Source of the DNA: Cryptomeria japonica
Lineage: Eukaryota > Streptophyta > Pinopsida > Cupressales > Cupressaceae
Direction: 5' to 3'
Assembly (NCBI RefSeq): GCF_030272615.1
Contig: NC_081415.1
Coordinates: 106,033,796-106,097,795, forward strand
DNA: 64,000 nt
Notes under the pieces: generated by a model
Databases searched by the model: none
What the model was told of the DNA's origin: nothing
Seen by the model: the letters and a program-made list of their open reading frames with translations, nothing else
Translations under genes and position numbers: made by a program
Shown here: positions 20,223 through 32,853 of the stretch, piece after piece
Layout: each line of letters starts with the position of its first letter
Numbering within the stretch: position 1 is the first letter of the stretch

Positions 20223-23111
20223 CTCCTCATAAAAAATACCTTGCATCTGAGAGAAGCCTTTACATGCCAATCTTTCTTTATTTCTGACCACTTCACTGAC
20301 TTCATTTAGTTTAATCTAGAACACCTATTTAGTACCAATCACATTCTTGTCCTAGGTCTCAAAACAAGCTCCCATGTGTTATTCTTCTCAATCTGATGTA
20401 TCTCTTCTTCTATTCCTTTTATCTAGTTCTCATCCTTATATGCTTCAGCTATATCTTTAGGTTCAATCTTGGAAATCAAGCATATCTCTTCTACAACAAG
20501 TCTTCTCCTAGTCAATCACACCCTTTTTCTTATCACCAATATTCTGATTTTTTGAATGATTCAATCTCACATACCTTAGAGTCTTTGGACTGTTTTGATT
20601 CTTAGACTTTTGAACTTCTTTACCGGCAACAAAAATATCTAGATTAACTATCTCTATCAGAGCATTATTCTTTAAGCTCTTAGTCTGCACATGCTTTGAA
20701 ACAATGTCTTGATCATCAAACTCAGATCTGGATGCTCTAATCTACTTTCCATGACATTCATCAACCTTCACATTTTCACTTTCCACTATCTTCTTCAACT
20801 TCTTATTATAACACTGGTAGACCTTTCTCTTAGTATAATATCCAAAGAAAATTCCTTCATGACATCTTACATCAAACTTTCTTATATCCTCATCCCTTTT
20901 GATATAACATTTGCTTCCAAAAACTCTGAAATATCTAACTGTAGGAACATCACCAAACTATAGCTCTCAAGGAGTCTTACCAGAATCACCTTTAATATGC
21001 ACCTAGTTGAATGTGTAAACAACAGTGCTAAAAACTTGTTTCCAAAAGGTTTGTGCAACATTTCCTTCAATCAACATAATTATAGAAGAATCCAAAATGG
21101 TTATGTTCTTCAATTCAACAAATCCAGTCTACTCAGGGGTTCTAGGAGTAGATAATTGTCTTCTATTTCCATTTCTCTCATAGAATGTGTCAAACTCACC
21201 TGACGTGAATTCTTCTCCTTTGTCAGATCTCAGACACTTTAGCTTCAATATGGTCTCTGTCTCCACCTTATCTTTGAATATTTTGAATTTCTCCAATGCT
21301 TCTGATTTCTCGCTTAGAAAGGTGACCCACATCATTTCGGAGTAGTCATCAATCAAAAATATGAAATAATTGTCACCCTACATGCTTCTAACTCTTGTAG
21401 GACCACACAAGTCAGTATGAATAAGATCCAATATACCATTAGATGTATACGACTTACTCTTAAATTAAGTTCTTGTTTGCTTTCCCAACTGATATTCTTT
21501 ACATATCGGATTGGAAGGCTTTACAATCTTAGGCAAATTTCTAACAACTTGAGTAGAACTTATCCTTATCATGCAGTCAAAATTAACATGACAAATCCTT
21601 CTATACCACAACCAAATTTCATCTATCTGAGCAATCAAGCAACTTTTCTCACCAACATTCAAGTGAAAGATATTACCTTTAGTATTAGTCCCTGATGCAA
21701 TCTCTATTCTAGAAGCATTCAAAATCTTGCATTTACCATTCTTGAATTGAAAATCATATCCCTTGTCAACCATCTGTCCAATACTCAAAAGATTATGCTT
21801 TAAGCCTTCAACATATAAGACATCATCAATATTATTCTTACCATCAAAGGAAATAAAATCTCTACCATGGATCACACAAGATTTATCATCTCCAAATGTC
21901 ACTATACCACCATCATACCTTTCCATACTCACATATTTTCTTTTATCACCTGTCATATGATGTGAACAACTGCTATCAATTATCCATTCATCTCTCTCTT
22001 CAATCTTTGTAGTCAAATATTTCTCCTCAACAATGCATCTTGTAGAATTCAATGGTACTAAATCATCTTCCTTGATAGAAATAAATAAAAATTCATCTCC
22101 CAAATTCCCATTGTCTAATTCTTCATATGTCATAGCTTAATCAACAGTATAATAACATCTCTTTTGATATCTGTACTTCTAGTTATACTTATAGGGCTTA
22201 TCATACTTGTCATGCTTATCATATCTAGACATTCTTTCAAGGAACCTAGAAGAAAAATGTCCTATCTTATTACAAGAGAAGCATTTCAAAGGTAACTTTC
22301 CATCATACTTACTGGCTCCTTTAGGCAATCTCCAAGCAATAAGGGCTTCAAGCTCATCCAACTCTCTTTCCTATGCTTCTATCTCTCTCATCTATTTCTC
22401 ATATCTAGAAACACTAGATGATCTCTCTCCCAGATCATACTTTTGTTTCCCAGATACAAAGGCTTTAAATGTAGTCTTAAATTTACAATTTGATTCTCCA
22501 AACTCACTCAATTCAAATGCAGCAAGCTTACCAACCAACATGTCTCTTGTCACAGTAGTCACACTCTATATCTCATCAATAGCAACAACTTTATCTTTGT
22601 AAGTAGAAGGCAAGGATATTTGCACCTTAGCAAGAATTTCATCTTCCTCAAGGATTCCACTAACACATCTAATATTCATAACAAGTTCATTCACTTTAGC
22701 CATAAAGGATGTTATATTCTCATATTATTCCATCTTCAATGTTTCATACTTTCCTTTCAAAATCTGCAATTTAGCATCTTTAACTTGTGAATCTCCTTCA
22801 TACAAGGTCTCTAACTTCTTCTAGATCTCATATGTAGTCTTCAAACCCATCACATTAGTCATTTCTGAATCAGTCAAGACACTCAACAATGCTTCCTTAG
22901 CTCTTATGTTATGTTCGACTTCCTTGATTTCATCAATAGTAGCCAGTCCATTTGAAGGAACATTGTAGAAATTCTTTGTAATCTTCCAATAATCTTCTCC
23001 AAGACACTTCGGATGAACTTCCATTTGATCCTTCGAAATAGTATAATTGTTTCCATCAAATCTAGGACTCTCCTTCTTAAACACATAGTTTTCCATCTTA
23101 AATCTCCTCAA
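20218..23111 (-). pseudogene. Element C copia Gag-PR-IN and RT start (proximal half)
   Basis: On the minus strand, gag starts near 23096 (MENYVFKKESPRFDGNNYTI) and includes a knuckle CFSCNKIGHFSSRF with its last Cys lost (about 22270). Protease follows with DSSCSHHMTGD (about 22045), then the GAG-pre-integrase block (RRICHVN, CKEYQLGKQ). Integrase has IDDYS, SDKGEEF and a VELKN block carrying the catalytic Glu, then the SKCYIKR region, a linker (RYVRLNH) and the RT N terminus up to EETF at the D insertion. Stops and frameshifts occur throughout. It is the standard copia order and would have supplied Gag and all enzymes. Confidence 0.85.
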
Positions 23112-23138
23112 GCAGTTAAGCTTCTTCTGGAGGATCTA

Positions 23139-23150
23139 GCTCTGATACCA
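23139..23150 (-). other. Primer binding site of element C
   Basis: The minus strand reads TGGTATCAGAGC, the common plant copia site complementary to initiator tRNA-Met, two bases from the LTR end. Confidence 0.85.
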
Positions 23151-23152
23151 CT

Positions 23153-23896
23153 TGTTGGAAACATGAAGGAAGGAAAACTGAGAGGAGGGGGGTGAATCAG
23201 TTTTCACCAGATTAAACAAATTAAGCACTATCTCAGATCTGATCAACTATAGCAAAAAGAAAGATAACAACACTAACAACAACACACATAAAAAAAATAT
23301 TTTTGTCATGGAAAACACTATTAAGGGAAAAACCATGGTGGGAACCTACCCACAATAAGATGATACTCTTTACTAGTATGTGTAAATATTACAATGGGGA
23401 ATGCACATGCATTCAGACACACTACCTAGAGATCATTGCTCAAATCACAATGATCCAAAAGGCTCCAACCTTCAGGGAAGGTTCACTACCTTACAAATAT
23501 ATTGGGACTACAATCCAACAAAGATGAATTGCAAATATAGCATCTGCTAATGCTTGATGACGATTCTAGTTAAGCACATATGTCTGTGTTTCACCACACA
23601 CTACTCAATACACCATATTGACAGATGAATTTACTTGTTCATACATAAACCACTCTCTGATAATGCAGACTCAACATCAACACCCAAATTACCTAAATAT
23701 TACATCCATTTATACAAATCATCAACCTTGACTACAAGGTTGGCCAAACCCTTAACAGTTAATTACAAAATTACATCACATGATACATAAATTAACCACT
23801 GGAACAATACAATGTCAAAGACAACATAGCATGGACCTAAATCAACTCTCCAAACATGCACCACCATCGGAAATCTCGCCAAGATCAACCACAACA
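23153..23896 (-). repeat. 5' LTR of element C, 744 bp
   Basis: On the minus strand it begins TGTTGTGGTTGATC (right edge) and ends TTTCCAACA (left edge). It contains the inverted GGGGGGTGAATCAGT motif near 23186-23201, also found in element G. The matching 3' LTR, which would lie left of the LINE, is not present. Confidence 0.75.
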
Positions 23897-23908
23897 TTTT
23901 ACTTTTAG

Positions 23909-24887
23909 CCATTTGGTGGAATTGATTATGTGTTGCATTGATTTTTTATCATTAATGTCAATACTAGTTGTTTGGATGCTTTATCGACACCCTTTTGGTC
24001 CTAACAGGTTGAGTATTTTCTGGTTAACTTGGATCCAGCATAATCTAGTAGACTTCGATCTAATCTGGTGATGGAATTTGCTTGTTCATGATACTTATAC
24101 TCAAATTTGGTCAGTTGGTTTTGGTTTGGTGATTGGATGCTATCCTTCTTGCTTAGAAGATTGGTTTCTGGTTCCAGTGAGGGTTTCATCGGTAGAGATT
24201 TTGGTGGAGATCTTCGATGAATTGCATAAGTGGTGTTGGTGTAGCTTCTGATGGAGTTTCATGATGTTGTTGGTGATCGTGTTCGAGACTTGGCATTTGG
24301 AGATCATTTCTGACACGTGTGGACCTATACTTGGTCCTGGTTGATCTAGGTTATGAACTAACATTAATGTAACGTGTGGATATGACCTATTGGTGTATTT
24401 TTGGGATGTCTTATGTGCTGATATTATATGTTTTGGTCTAAGGTCGACATTGTTTGTAATTATGTAATTGGTTTATTATTTGGTGGTCGACCTGATTGTT
24501 TATGGTCGAGGGTTTGTATAAATAATATGTAAGATCTCATTGTAGATCATCATGGTTAATGTAAGAGGTCATCGTGAAGGAATTTAATGTGTGAATAATG
24601 TAATATCATTCATGCAAAGGAGTTGGTCGATCATTGAAGATCGAATGGGGTCTATGTACGAGGATTTAGTCCTCTGGTATTGAGCTCAACTGGAACCGCA
24701 CTCTGGCATAGGAGATGATATCTTTTATAGTTCAACACTTCTTTGGATTGTAGTCTGGATTTATATGTAGTTAGTGAGGCTCCTTTTGTGATGAGTAGTG
24801 TGCTCTAGGTTGTTGGTATTCCTGCAATGCAGGCCCCTTCATTGCAATTTAGATACTTACTGTAGAAGTATTATCTGACTGTGGGTA
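23909..24887 (+). repeat. LTR M, related to the LTR of element L
   Basis: Starts GCCATTTGGTGGAATTGATT, the same as L's 3' LTR from its sixth base, so the first five bases (TGTTG) are lost. It runs to ACTGTGGGTA, where element G begins. Related LTRs continue with TCACAAATCCCACC at this point, so M was cut by G. Confidence 0.7.
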
Positions 24888-25985
24888 TGATGGACTTGAA
24901 AAGCACTGAGAGGGGGGGTGAATCAGTGACACCAAATAAAACACTACTTCAAACACTAACCAGTAGATGAACTTAACCAAGCATTTAAACAAAATACATG
25001 TTGTCCAAAATGATATAACAACATCCACAAGAAGTAAAGCATCCACCATAACACAAGTGTTTATACGTGGAAAACCCAAATAGGTAAAAAACATGGTGAG
25101 ATGGAACTCACAAGTTAGCTATCTGCAGTAATAGATAACTGACCGGTTAAGGTCTTACAAATTGTTCTGCTAGAAGTGAATCTTGTTAGAGATCCCAAAG
25201 CTTGATTAGAATCTTATACCTTGTTAGGAGTAACCTCATTGGAGGCTTTGAGAATCCAAACTAATGGATCACCTTGTTAGAGGATTTGTACAATGAATCT
25301 TGTTAGACCTTACCTAGCTATGGGATTTGATTCTATTGTATTGATTAGAAAACAACAAGAATGGTTTGATCTATTCTAAGTAGCACAATACTTGCTTGAT
25401 TAGATCCTTCTAAGTACATTCAAAACTGCTCTTCATCTTAACACTTATCGCTTTTCAAAAAAAGCTTTCACTCTTGATGCATATCAGTATTTGCATAATC
25501 TTTTCTATATGCTTCAAATGATTCACTAAGATGTCTTTAAATAGACATTCAAATCTTATGTCGGTCTAAGAAAATCAAAACATAATTTCCTAGGTCCAAT
25601 GTATCTAGACAAATAATCAAAACTCATCACAAAAATGACCGCCAAGAAGTTGGTGCTAGTAACTCATCACAAAATTAAATACCAGTTAGAATAGTCAATA
25701 CTGGTTGCAACAAAACACGTGAACTGTTATCCTAGAATTTTCCACTTGATCTCCATCTTCATCTTCTTCTTCATTTTCATGCCGACTTAGTGTAGCCACA
25801 GGTTATCTCTTAAGCACATATTGATTGACACAAAGTATCGGTTAGAGATAAACCTTAAACATACTGGTGGACAGTGTAAACCAATTGAAGTTACATTGGT
25901 ATTCAATGAAATAATATGCGTGTGAGAGAGTGTTTCATCAATGACAACAAGTGATGAATACATTACAATCATCATCAAGCCAACA
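24888..25985 (-). repeat. 3' LTR of element G, 1098 bp
   Basis: On the minus strand it starts TGTTGGCTTGATG after the tract AAAGGGGGAGAT and ends GTCCATCA. The last 470 bp match 31174-31643. The GGGGGGGTGAATCAGT motif is at 24911-24926. Confidence 0.85.
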
Positions 25986-26249
25986 ATCTCCCCCTTTGGC
26001 ATTGATGACAATACTTAGAATATTTTAGAATAATACAATACCACTAAGTGTGCATACACAACATATTTACACATGTGCTCATCCTCCCCCTTAATGCAAT
26101 ACTCCTCATTAATGCATGCATAAATACAAAATTTTCAAAAACACAGATACATATTATTACTCCCCCTTTGACAACAATTCCAAAATGAAAAAGTAAAATA
26201 TATACATATCTATAGAAAATATGTATCAAAGTGTTCAACATATATTAAC
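25986..26249 (-). other. Element G 3' end with polypurine tracts
   Basis: LTR-adjacent tract CCAAAGGGGGAGAT (complement of 25986-25999), a second tract TCAAAGGGGGAGTAATAAT (complement near 26154-26172), and a shorter one near 26085. Otherwise AT-rich without a gene. Confidence 0.6.
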
Positions 26250-29200
26250 AACTTAAAAAAAGTTCATGCATTGGCTAATCTCATAAAAGTATCGGTGAAG
26301 TTCTGCTTCATCTGTGATGAAGCATTTTCCCATGATTCCAGTATGTTACTAGTATACTCAGATGTAGACATCAGCTGGGAATGGAATTCTTCCATTGAGT
26401 CCAGCGTGTAGATTTCAGGAGTAGCAAGAATAGCTTCTGCATTGGAGTAGGCTCTCTGAAGAATGTCGACCTGTAATGTAAGCAGACTCTTGTGCTCGTT
26501 TAGAGATCAGAGTCTCTTAGCCTTCTCATTATCATTCCTGACCAATCTATCATGCAAATCATCAACATAACAATTAAAGGCATGAATGGATTCCTGGAGT
26601 GGGACATATGGCTTGCATATCCTTTCCATTTCTTGCTCGGTTTCAACTTGACTCTTATAAGTGTCAGAATAAAAGAAAGAAACATTGGAGGTAAAGGCAA
26701 GATACTTTCCTCCAGATTCAATAGCTTTTCTCAACATAATTCCATTATGAGATAGAGCCATTTTTCCACTTTCAATGTTCTTTTCCAATTTATCTCCATA
26801 TTTATTCTTGTGGCTCTTCTCAATAGACATTTGAGCAGCATATTCAAGCAACTTGATTTGATCAGATGCATCTACAACTAACTGAACAAATTTGCTAATG
26901 GGTGTAGGAAGATGTGCAACAACTGTTTCTAGTAGTAAACTAGACAAAATTTCTACTACATTCTATATTGTCTCTACTTCAATCCTTTTCTCTTTCAGTC
27001 TCTTCTTATGTGCTCAAGATTTCATAACATTAGCAATCTTCAACATTTCTGATGTGCTCAAAGTGTTCATATCAATGGGTCTTGAAATACTTAAAGAATC
27101 ATCATCATCATAACTCTTTCCATATTCTGCTCTGTTGTCTCTTTGGGTAACTAAGTGACAACTTTCTTAGTAGACTCCTTTTGAGTATTTTCAATGACTG
27201 GTGGAGATTGGGGTTTCTCCAGTCATTCTATTGTCAGTTTATTGTCCACTATTTTTTGAATAGTCAGTCGTTCAACTAATGTAACCTATACTTCATTGAT
27301 TGTAGGAGGCTCCATATCTAGTGCAATGTTGCTCCAGATAGGTCCACTGTGTTCTGATCATCTTCATCAACAAGAATAATGGAATCATCCTTCTTCTTGA
27401 TTGGATAGACTATGTCAGGTTGAACAATCACCTCTTCATCCATTTCCAGTCGAGGAACATCATCTGTAGTATTATCCTTATTGCCAGAGTGGATGAGTTC
27501 TTCCCTCTTTTTGATTACACGGGCTAGATGATGTGTCTCAGTCTCAATAACTGCCCTTTTTGCATTAAGAAGCGTCAATATTCTCATTTTAAAATCAAAA
27601 TATACTTTGTATTGCTCAACTAAAGCACTAATTCCATCCGAGGATAAATTGGGAAAATATTGTACAAATATTTCATCAATAATCTTCTTTATGAATTGAA
27701 TAGCTTCCTCCCATTTATCTAAAAGAGTATTATACATAGAGATTGAAATATCCTTTTCCAAGTCATGCGGAAATATATTGTAATGACCCAAATAAGTTAT
27801 TACCTGTTGAATGACTTGCTTCTGCTCATCTTTAGTGAAAGAATCAAAATATTCTTTGACATTGTCAAACCTATTTCTTCTTAGTGTCTTCATTGTTCTC
27901 TCAAAAATTGTGTCAGGTTTGTAGGTAGCTATATCAATAGGTTTAGTTTCCTTCGACACTACCTTTACCTTATTGGGTGTTCTGCTAGTTCCTTTTTCCT
28001 TTTTTGGTTCTTCTTCAAAATTTGTTCGCTCAAACTCTGGTTGCAAAATCAATTTCTGATTTCTCTTCTTTGGTGCACTCTCCTTCTTTACATATACTTT
28101 AGGTGTCGGTTCCTTTTTGTTTGGGATACTCCGAGTCACCCTTGTGTTCTTTTTCATAGGAGACGTTTCATTAGACTTATTTTTCTTTCCTTTCACATTA
28201 GCTACAGGTACAGTACCAGTTTCTGTTGGTACAACTTGGACTGCCACAATGTCCAATTTTGCTTGCTTTTTTATCTTTAGGTGATGCTAACAGAGTATTA
28301 GCATAGCCAACCAGTAAATCATGATTAACCTTGTAGCTCATATCTTCCATCTCTTCCTCTCTAGGCTCAATTGCTTGCATCAAACAAAATTTAGTTGTAA
28401 CAGTGAAGACTATGTCTTTTGCAAAGTGTTTTACCACATCTTCAAGTAATCTCATTCTCATCCTCATCTTTTTCTGAAATTCATTAAAATACTTATTCAA
28501 GGCAGCTAAAAAGTTATTCTTGATCTGTCCATTGGCCTAAATGTTATTCTTGATTTGTCCATTGACCGGTAGGTCTTTTGACCATTCAATGTCTCCAATT
28601 CCTAGTAGGAAGTTCAGGAAATAGAAAAAAAACCCGGCTAATAGCTGACCATATTAGAACTTTTGAGTGTTGTCCTTCTTAATGGATTGCAAATTTTGAA
28701 ATAATTGCACTATGATGGCTTCACAGAGATCATAATCTGCATTATCAATAATCATTCTATGTTTTGTATGAATTGCTGCAAATGGAACACTATTAAGTCT
28801 ACTGGAGTAAAATACCCAATAGCCTATCACCATTGCTGCTAGTTTCACTGCAGGGTCTCTAATATTGTTGATAGAAAAATAATGCTTATCAGATGTAGAA
28901 CTGGTTAATTTGAAGACAGTCTCCTTTGAAATTCGTCTTAGCAAAGGAATTTCACTGGTTGAGAAATAACTTGTTACAACCTTAATAGCTTCCTTGGTTA
29001 TTGTGTGAGTCCTTTCTAAATACATGTTCTCTCCGTGGACTAGACTCAAAATGATTTTGATGTGTTCTTCCTCAAAATCTTCAAGAACATAGGCGACATT
29101 ATGAAAACCTTTTTCAAAAACCCTAGCATATTTTGTTTCAATCTTTCCATTCTTATCATAGAGTGATTTCAACTGTGTATAAATTTGTAGATTTCCTAAA

Positions 29201-29364
29201 TCTTCTATCTTGCAATCTATATAGCTGGAAAAGTCACCTTTCACCACAACACCGCTCGGGACTTGTAACAATGCATTATAAGACATAATTTGGTCTGCCT
29301 TTAGAGCTTCCTTAGGCTTAGCACTAATCATCAACCTCTCTACAGACTTAGAAGTAGATGCCAT
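26250..29364 (-). pseudogene. Element G ORF2, large non-pol protein of unknown function
   Basis: Starts MASTSKSVERL at 29364. Residues about 110-230 match element D ORF2: LSLVHGENMYLE, TKEAIKVVTS, SSTSDKHYFSINNI, MVIGYWVFYSSR. A block at 28500-28200 (MSYKVNHDLLVGYANTLL) matches D's MGYEVDLNILESYARILL. A Lys-rich region (28250-27950) is followed by helical, charged sequence (27900-27318) and a helical C-terminal part (26947-26270). Several stops and frame changes break it. No enzyme motif. The match to D in sequence and order argues for one shared gene carried by both elements. Confidence 0.65.
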
Positions 29365-29481
29365 TCTAGATAAGCAAGTTTCAAAGCAGTATACAAAGAA
29401 ATACCTCGTTTCTTGCACATTGCTCTGTTTCCCAGTTGAAATGCCCAAATGCACACCCGTTCGCCTCTCTGCAACTTTCAA

Positions 29482-29899
29482 TTCAACTTAATTTCTCTAA
29501 TCACAAAACAATTCACCAATTGACACCAAGACAATCTTGTTCGGCTCTGCAATCACTTCAAATTTCTTTCTCAAAAGAGTTAGGGTAAAAAAGACAAAGT
29601 AAAACTTTCTTTTATCCCTTTTTGGCAACTGCAATAAATGCTCGCACTTTTAAGTTACAAACCCTAATTTCACGGCTTAAGTGAAACACCAATTGAGAAC
29701 ACCTCAACAAAAAGACCAAAATTCATGATTCAAAAATTCTTTCCCGCTCATTTTACAAGGGATCTGGAGATGTTTTACCATTAAGCTCCCCTTAGCCTTG
29801 TTAAAATAGGCTTAAGTCACCGGTTTTGGGTTCTCTTCACTAGGTGAAGGAACAATTTCTTCTCCAGGCAAGTCATCACTTTTCTCCTTCCAAATCTAA
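29482..29899 (-). other. Element G spacer between Gag and ORF2
   Basis: About 420 bp with no credible ORF; AT-rich. It corresponds in position to D's spacer at 15452-15760. Confidence 0.4.
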
Positions 29900-31120
29900 T
29901 TCATATCCTCTTTGGTTTCCTCAACATCAACTTTTTGTTGCCTTTTCGATCCTTGAAAGAGTTGACCAGTTTGCTACTTCTTGATCTACAAAATTTTGCT
30001 AAGTGCTTCAGTTTGTTGCAGTGATAAAAGACCATACCAGATGATCTCCAGGGTCCTGCATTTCCTCTGCATGTTCTTCTTCTACAGTTCATAGCCACAT
30101 GACCAAAGTTATTACAGAAGGTGAAAATAACATTTGTTACCTTTTCCATCTTGAATGAACTAAACCGGTTGCCATAGGATCTTTGCCAGTTATCAAAGTT
30201 CCTTATCCGGTCACCATTTGGTCTAAGATGCATGTGTGGTACAAGATTGTTTGCTCCATATCTACACTCAACATGTATATGCCCATACATTCCACATGTG
30301 AAACAATGACCTTCAAACTTTTTTGATACATACTCTGGTATTGTAATTTTCATTTATGTTACTTTCTTGACACAAAGCATTAGTATTGTAATTTGCATTT
30401 CTATTACGCTTCTCTCTACAGACATTTTTAGTATGACCAAGCTTATGGCAAACAAAGAAGACAGGTTTAAAAATCTTCTTATCGGTAGTCTTATTGACTT
30501 TAGGAGCAAATTCGTTCTTTGTACTAGAGGATACACCTTTTTTAGTTGTATGAAAACTAAGTCCAAAGATATCACCCTTCATTCTCTGTGATTGAATTTA
30601 TTCTTCTAGCATGGTAGAACTTTTGATGAACTTCTTTAGTTTCTCATTGGCTTCAGTAAGCTTTTTGATGAGATATCCATTATTCTTAGATAGGTTCTCT
30701 TTCAGAGATGATGCCAGCTCAAGATCTAGCTTTAGGTTCTCCTTTTCTTCTGTTTTAACAATCAAGTTCTCATGCATAGTGGCTTTTTCTCGTTTGATCT
30801 TTATAATCTCTTGATCTCTTTCCTTGATAAGATCTTCAGCAGCTCTTGTGGCTTCCAGGTCCTAACTCATGTGGATAGTGAGACCTTCTAGCTCTCTCCT
30901 TAGATTTAGTTTCTCACTATTCAACTTTTAAACTTCTCCTACTAAAGCTTCAATATTGGCTTCATCTGAAGAACTATTGTCAAATATTTCTAACAATTTT
31001 TGAGATAGATCTCTCTTTTTAACTTTAGAAGCTTTCAGTTTGCCCCTATCTTTATTCATTTCTGCTAGCTTCTATCTCTCTAGCCATTTCAAAGTAGCTC
31101 CTGTCCCCCATGGTAGTTTC
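29900..31120 (-). pseudogene. gag: Element G Gag: coiled coil and zinc knuckles
   Basis: Reads MGDRSYFEMAREIEASRNE near 31112, then a long charged coiled coil (31000-30600, e.g. IKERDQEIIKIKREKA), then knuckle-like boxes: VCHKLGHTKNVC, HCFTCGMYGHIHVEC, FTFCNNFGHVAMNC and YHCNKLKHLAKFC. Only the second keeps all four metal ligands in C-x2-C-x4-H-x4-C; the others have lost the first Cys. Stops and frame changes make it a pseudogene. Same plan as D Gag. Confidence 0.7.
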
Positions 31121-31158
31121 AAGACTCCCTTCTAAGCGGTTAGGCTTGAAAGAAGTTA

Positions 31159-31171
31159 GGCTCTGATACCA
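31159..31171 (-). other. Primer binding site of element G
   Basis: The minus strand reads TGGTATCAGAGCC, initiator tRNA-Met type, two bases from the LTR end. Confidence 0.85.
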
Positions 31172-31173
31172 AT

Positions 31174-31643
31174 TGATGGACTTGAAAAGCACAGAGGGGG
31201 GCGGGGGTGTGAATCAGTGGCACCAAATAAAACACTACTTCAAACATTAACTGGTAGATGAACTTAACTAAGCATTTAAACAAAATACATGCTATCCAAA
31301 ATAATATAACAACATCCACAAAAAGTAAAGCATCCACCATAACACAAGTGTTTATATGTGGAAAACCCAAATAGGTAAAAAACCATGGTGAGATGTTACT
31401 CACAAGTTAACTATTTGCAGTAATAGATAACTGATCGGTTAAGGTCTTACAAAGTGCTCTACTAGGAGGGAATATTGTTAGAGATCCCAAAGCTTGATTA
31501 GTGGCTTATACCTTGTTAAGAGTACTAACCTGTTAGGGATAACCTCGTTGGAGGATTTGATAATCCAAACTAATGGATCACCTTGTTAGAGGATTTGTAA
31601 AATGAAGCTTGTTAGATCTTACCCAGTTAGGGGATTTGATTCT
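31174..31643 (-). repeat. 5' LTR of element G, truncated
   Basis: Matches 24888 to about 25340 of the 3' LTR and then stops at GGATTTGATTCT. The 5' 630 bp or so, including the promoter, are missing. Confidence 0.8.
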
Positions 31644-31851
31644 GTACGGGGACACATTAATTAATTTAGAATTAATTAATCAAAGGGGGATATGAAATGA
31701 ACTATATAAATAAATCATTTAGATTTATTTACTAGTAGATGAATAGAGAAATTAATTAAATTGCTTGTGAATTCAATTAATTGGGAAGGAAAATTAATCA
31801 ACTAACTACGTATTTAATTAACTATCTTCAGACCATTTTTAGGTGTATACA
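31644..31851 (-). repeat. Remnant of LTR inserted in H RT
   Basis: Matches the right part of 57300-57992 in K and ends at the same base relative to RT (TATACA, then ATTCTGTACTAGGATGAT). The minus strand starts TGTATACACCTAAAAATG, similar to J's LTR start TGTAGACACCTAAAATTG. Confidence 0.75.
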
Positions 31852-32853
31852 ATTCTGTACTAGGATGATTTAACATGTTTCTCTAAAAGGGTAGATGACC
31901 ACTGTGGGCACCTGGAAAAGGTTTTCAACGAAGCTCTGGAGTTTGGTGTTTCCTTAAATACAAAAAAGTGCCATTTTGCAGTTATTGAAGGGAAGTTGCT
32001 TGGGCATATTGTCTCCAAGGAAGGGGTTAGAATAGACCCTAAAAGGATTGAAGCCATAAACAATGTACCTGAGCCAATGAATGTCAAAGGTATTCAATCT
32101 TTCTTGGGCAAGGTGAATTTTGTTAGACAATTCATTGCTAACTTTGCTGAAATAGTCAAACCTATTGTTAAGTTTCTTAAGAAAGATGCAAAGTTTTTTT
32201 GGGATAAAGAAGCTGCAAAGGCTTTTGGTAAAATTAAAAAGGCTATTCAGGAAGCAACAGTGTTGAAGTCCCCTGATTATAGTAATCCTTTTTCATTGTT
32301 CTCTTTTGCCTCCTATCATAAAGTGGCAGCAGTCCTTCTTCAAAAGGATGCTGAGGGATATGAACACCCTATTGCTTTCTATAGAAAATCTCTACAAGCT
32401 GCACAACTAAAATATGAAATCATGGAGAAGCAAGCATATGCCTTGGTTAAAGCTGCAAAAGCATTTAGGACATATCTTGTGAATGCACAAATAATTGCTT
32501 ATGTCCCTCATGCGGCTATCAAGGACATCTTATCTCAGTCCGAGGTCACTAGCAAGAGGCGCAGGTGGATAACTTGGATCCAAGAGTTTGATTTAGAAAT
32601 TAATATAACCAAATTAGTAAGAGGCTTAGGTCTTGCTAAGTTGATGGCCGAATCAAATTTCCTTGATGTTGGAGTTAACAATGTAGAAATTGAGAATGTC
32701 ATGGTCACAAGTATTGAAACACAACCCTGGTATTTAGATGTAGTACATTCTCTGAGGGATGCAACATACTTAGAGGGGATGACCCCTAATCAGAGAAGGA
32801 CATTGAAACTAAAGTCTCAAAAGTATGTCCTTAGTCAGCATGATCTATATTAA
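31852..32853 (+). pseudogene. Element H RT end and RNase H (Ty3 type)
   Basis: Begins at the RT catalytic motif, here Y-stop-DD (TAG where K has CAG), then LTCFSKRVDDHCGHLEKVF and LLGHIVSKEGV...SFLGKVNF. RNase H follows (PFSLFSFASYHKVAAVLLQ, EIMEKQAYALVKAA, WITWIQEFDLEI). Where Ty3 RNase H normally has a catalytic Asp (...DAS...), this copy has FAS, and K has SSS. The domain may therefore be structural only, as in elements with a second RNase H. Confidence 0.8.

Larger units (their letters stand above)
24888..31643 (-). mobile_element. Element G: pol-less LTR element similar in plan to D
   Basis: On the minus strand: partial 5' LTR (31643-31174), tRNA-Met-type primer site, Gag with coiled coil and four knuckle-like boxes, ORF2 of unknown function, polypurine tracts, and a full 3' LTR (25985-24888). 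No RT, RNase H or integrase. The 5' LTR is cut at about 31643, where element H begins. Confidence 0.8.

Noticed and set aside
23303-23527. 74-codon frame in the C LTR
   Set aside because: Lies wholly in an LTR and has no recognisable domain.
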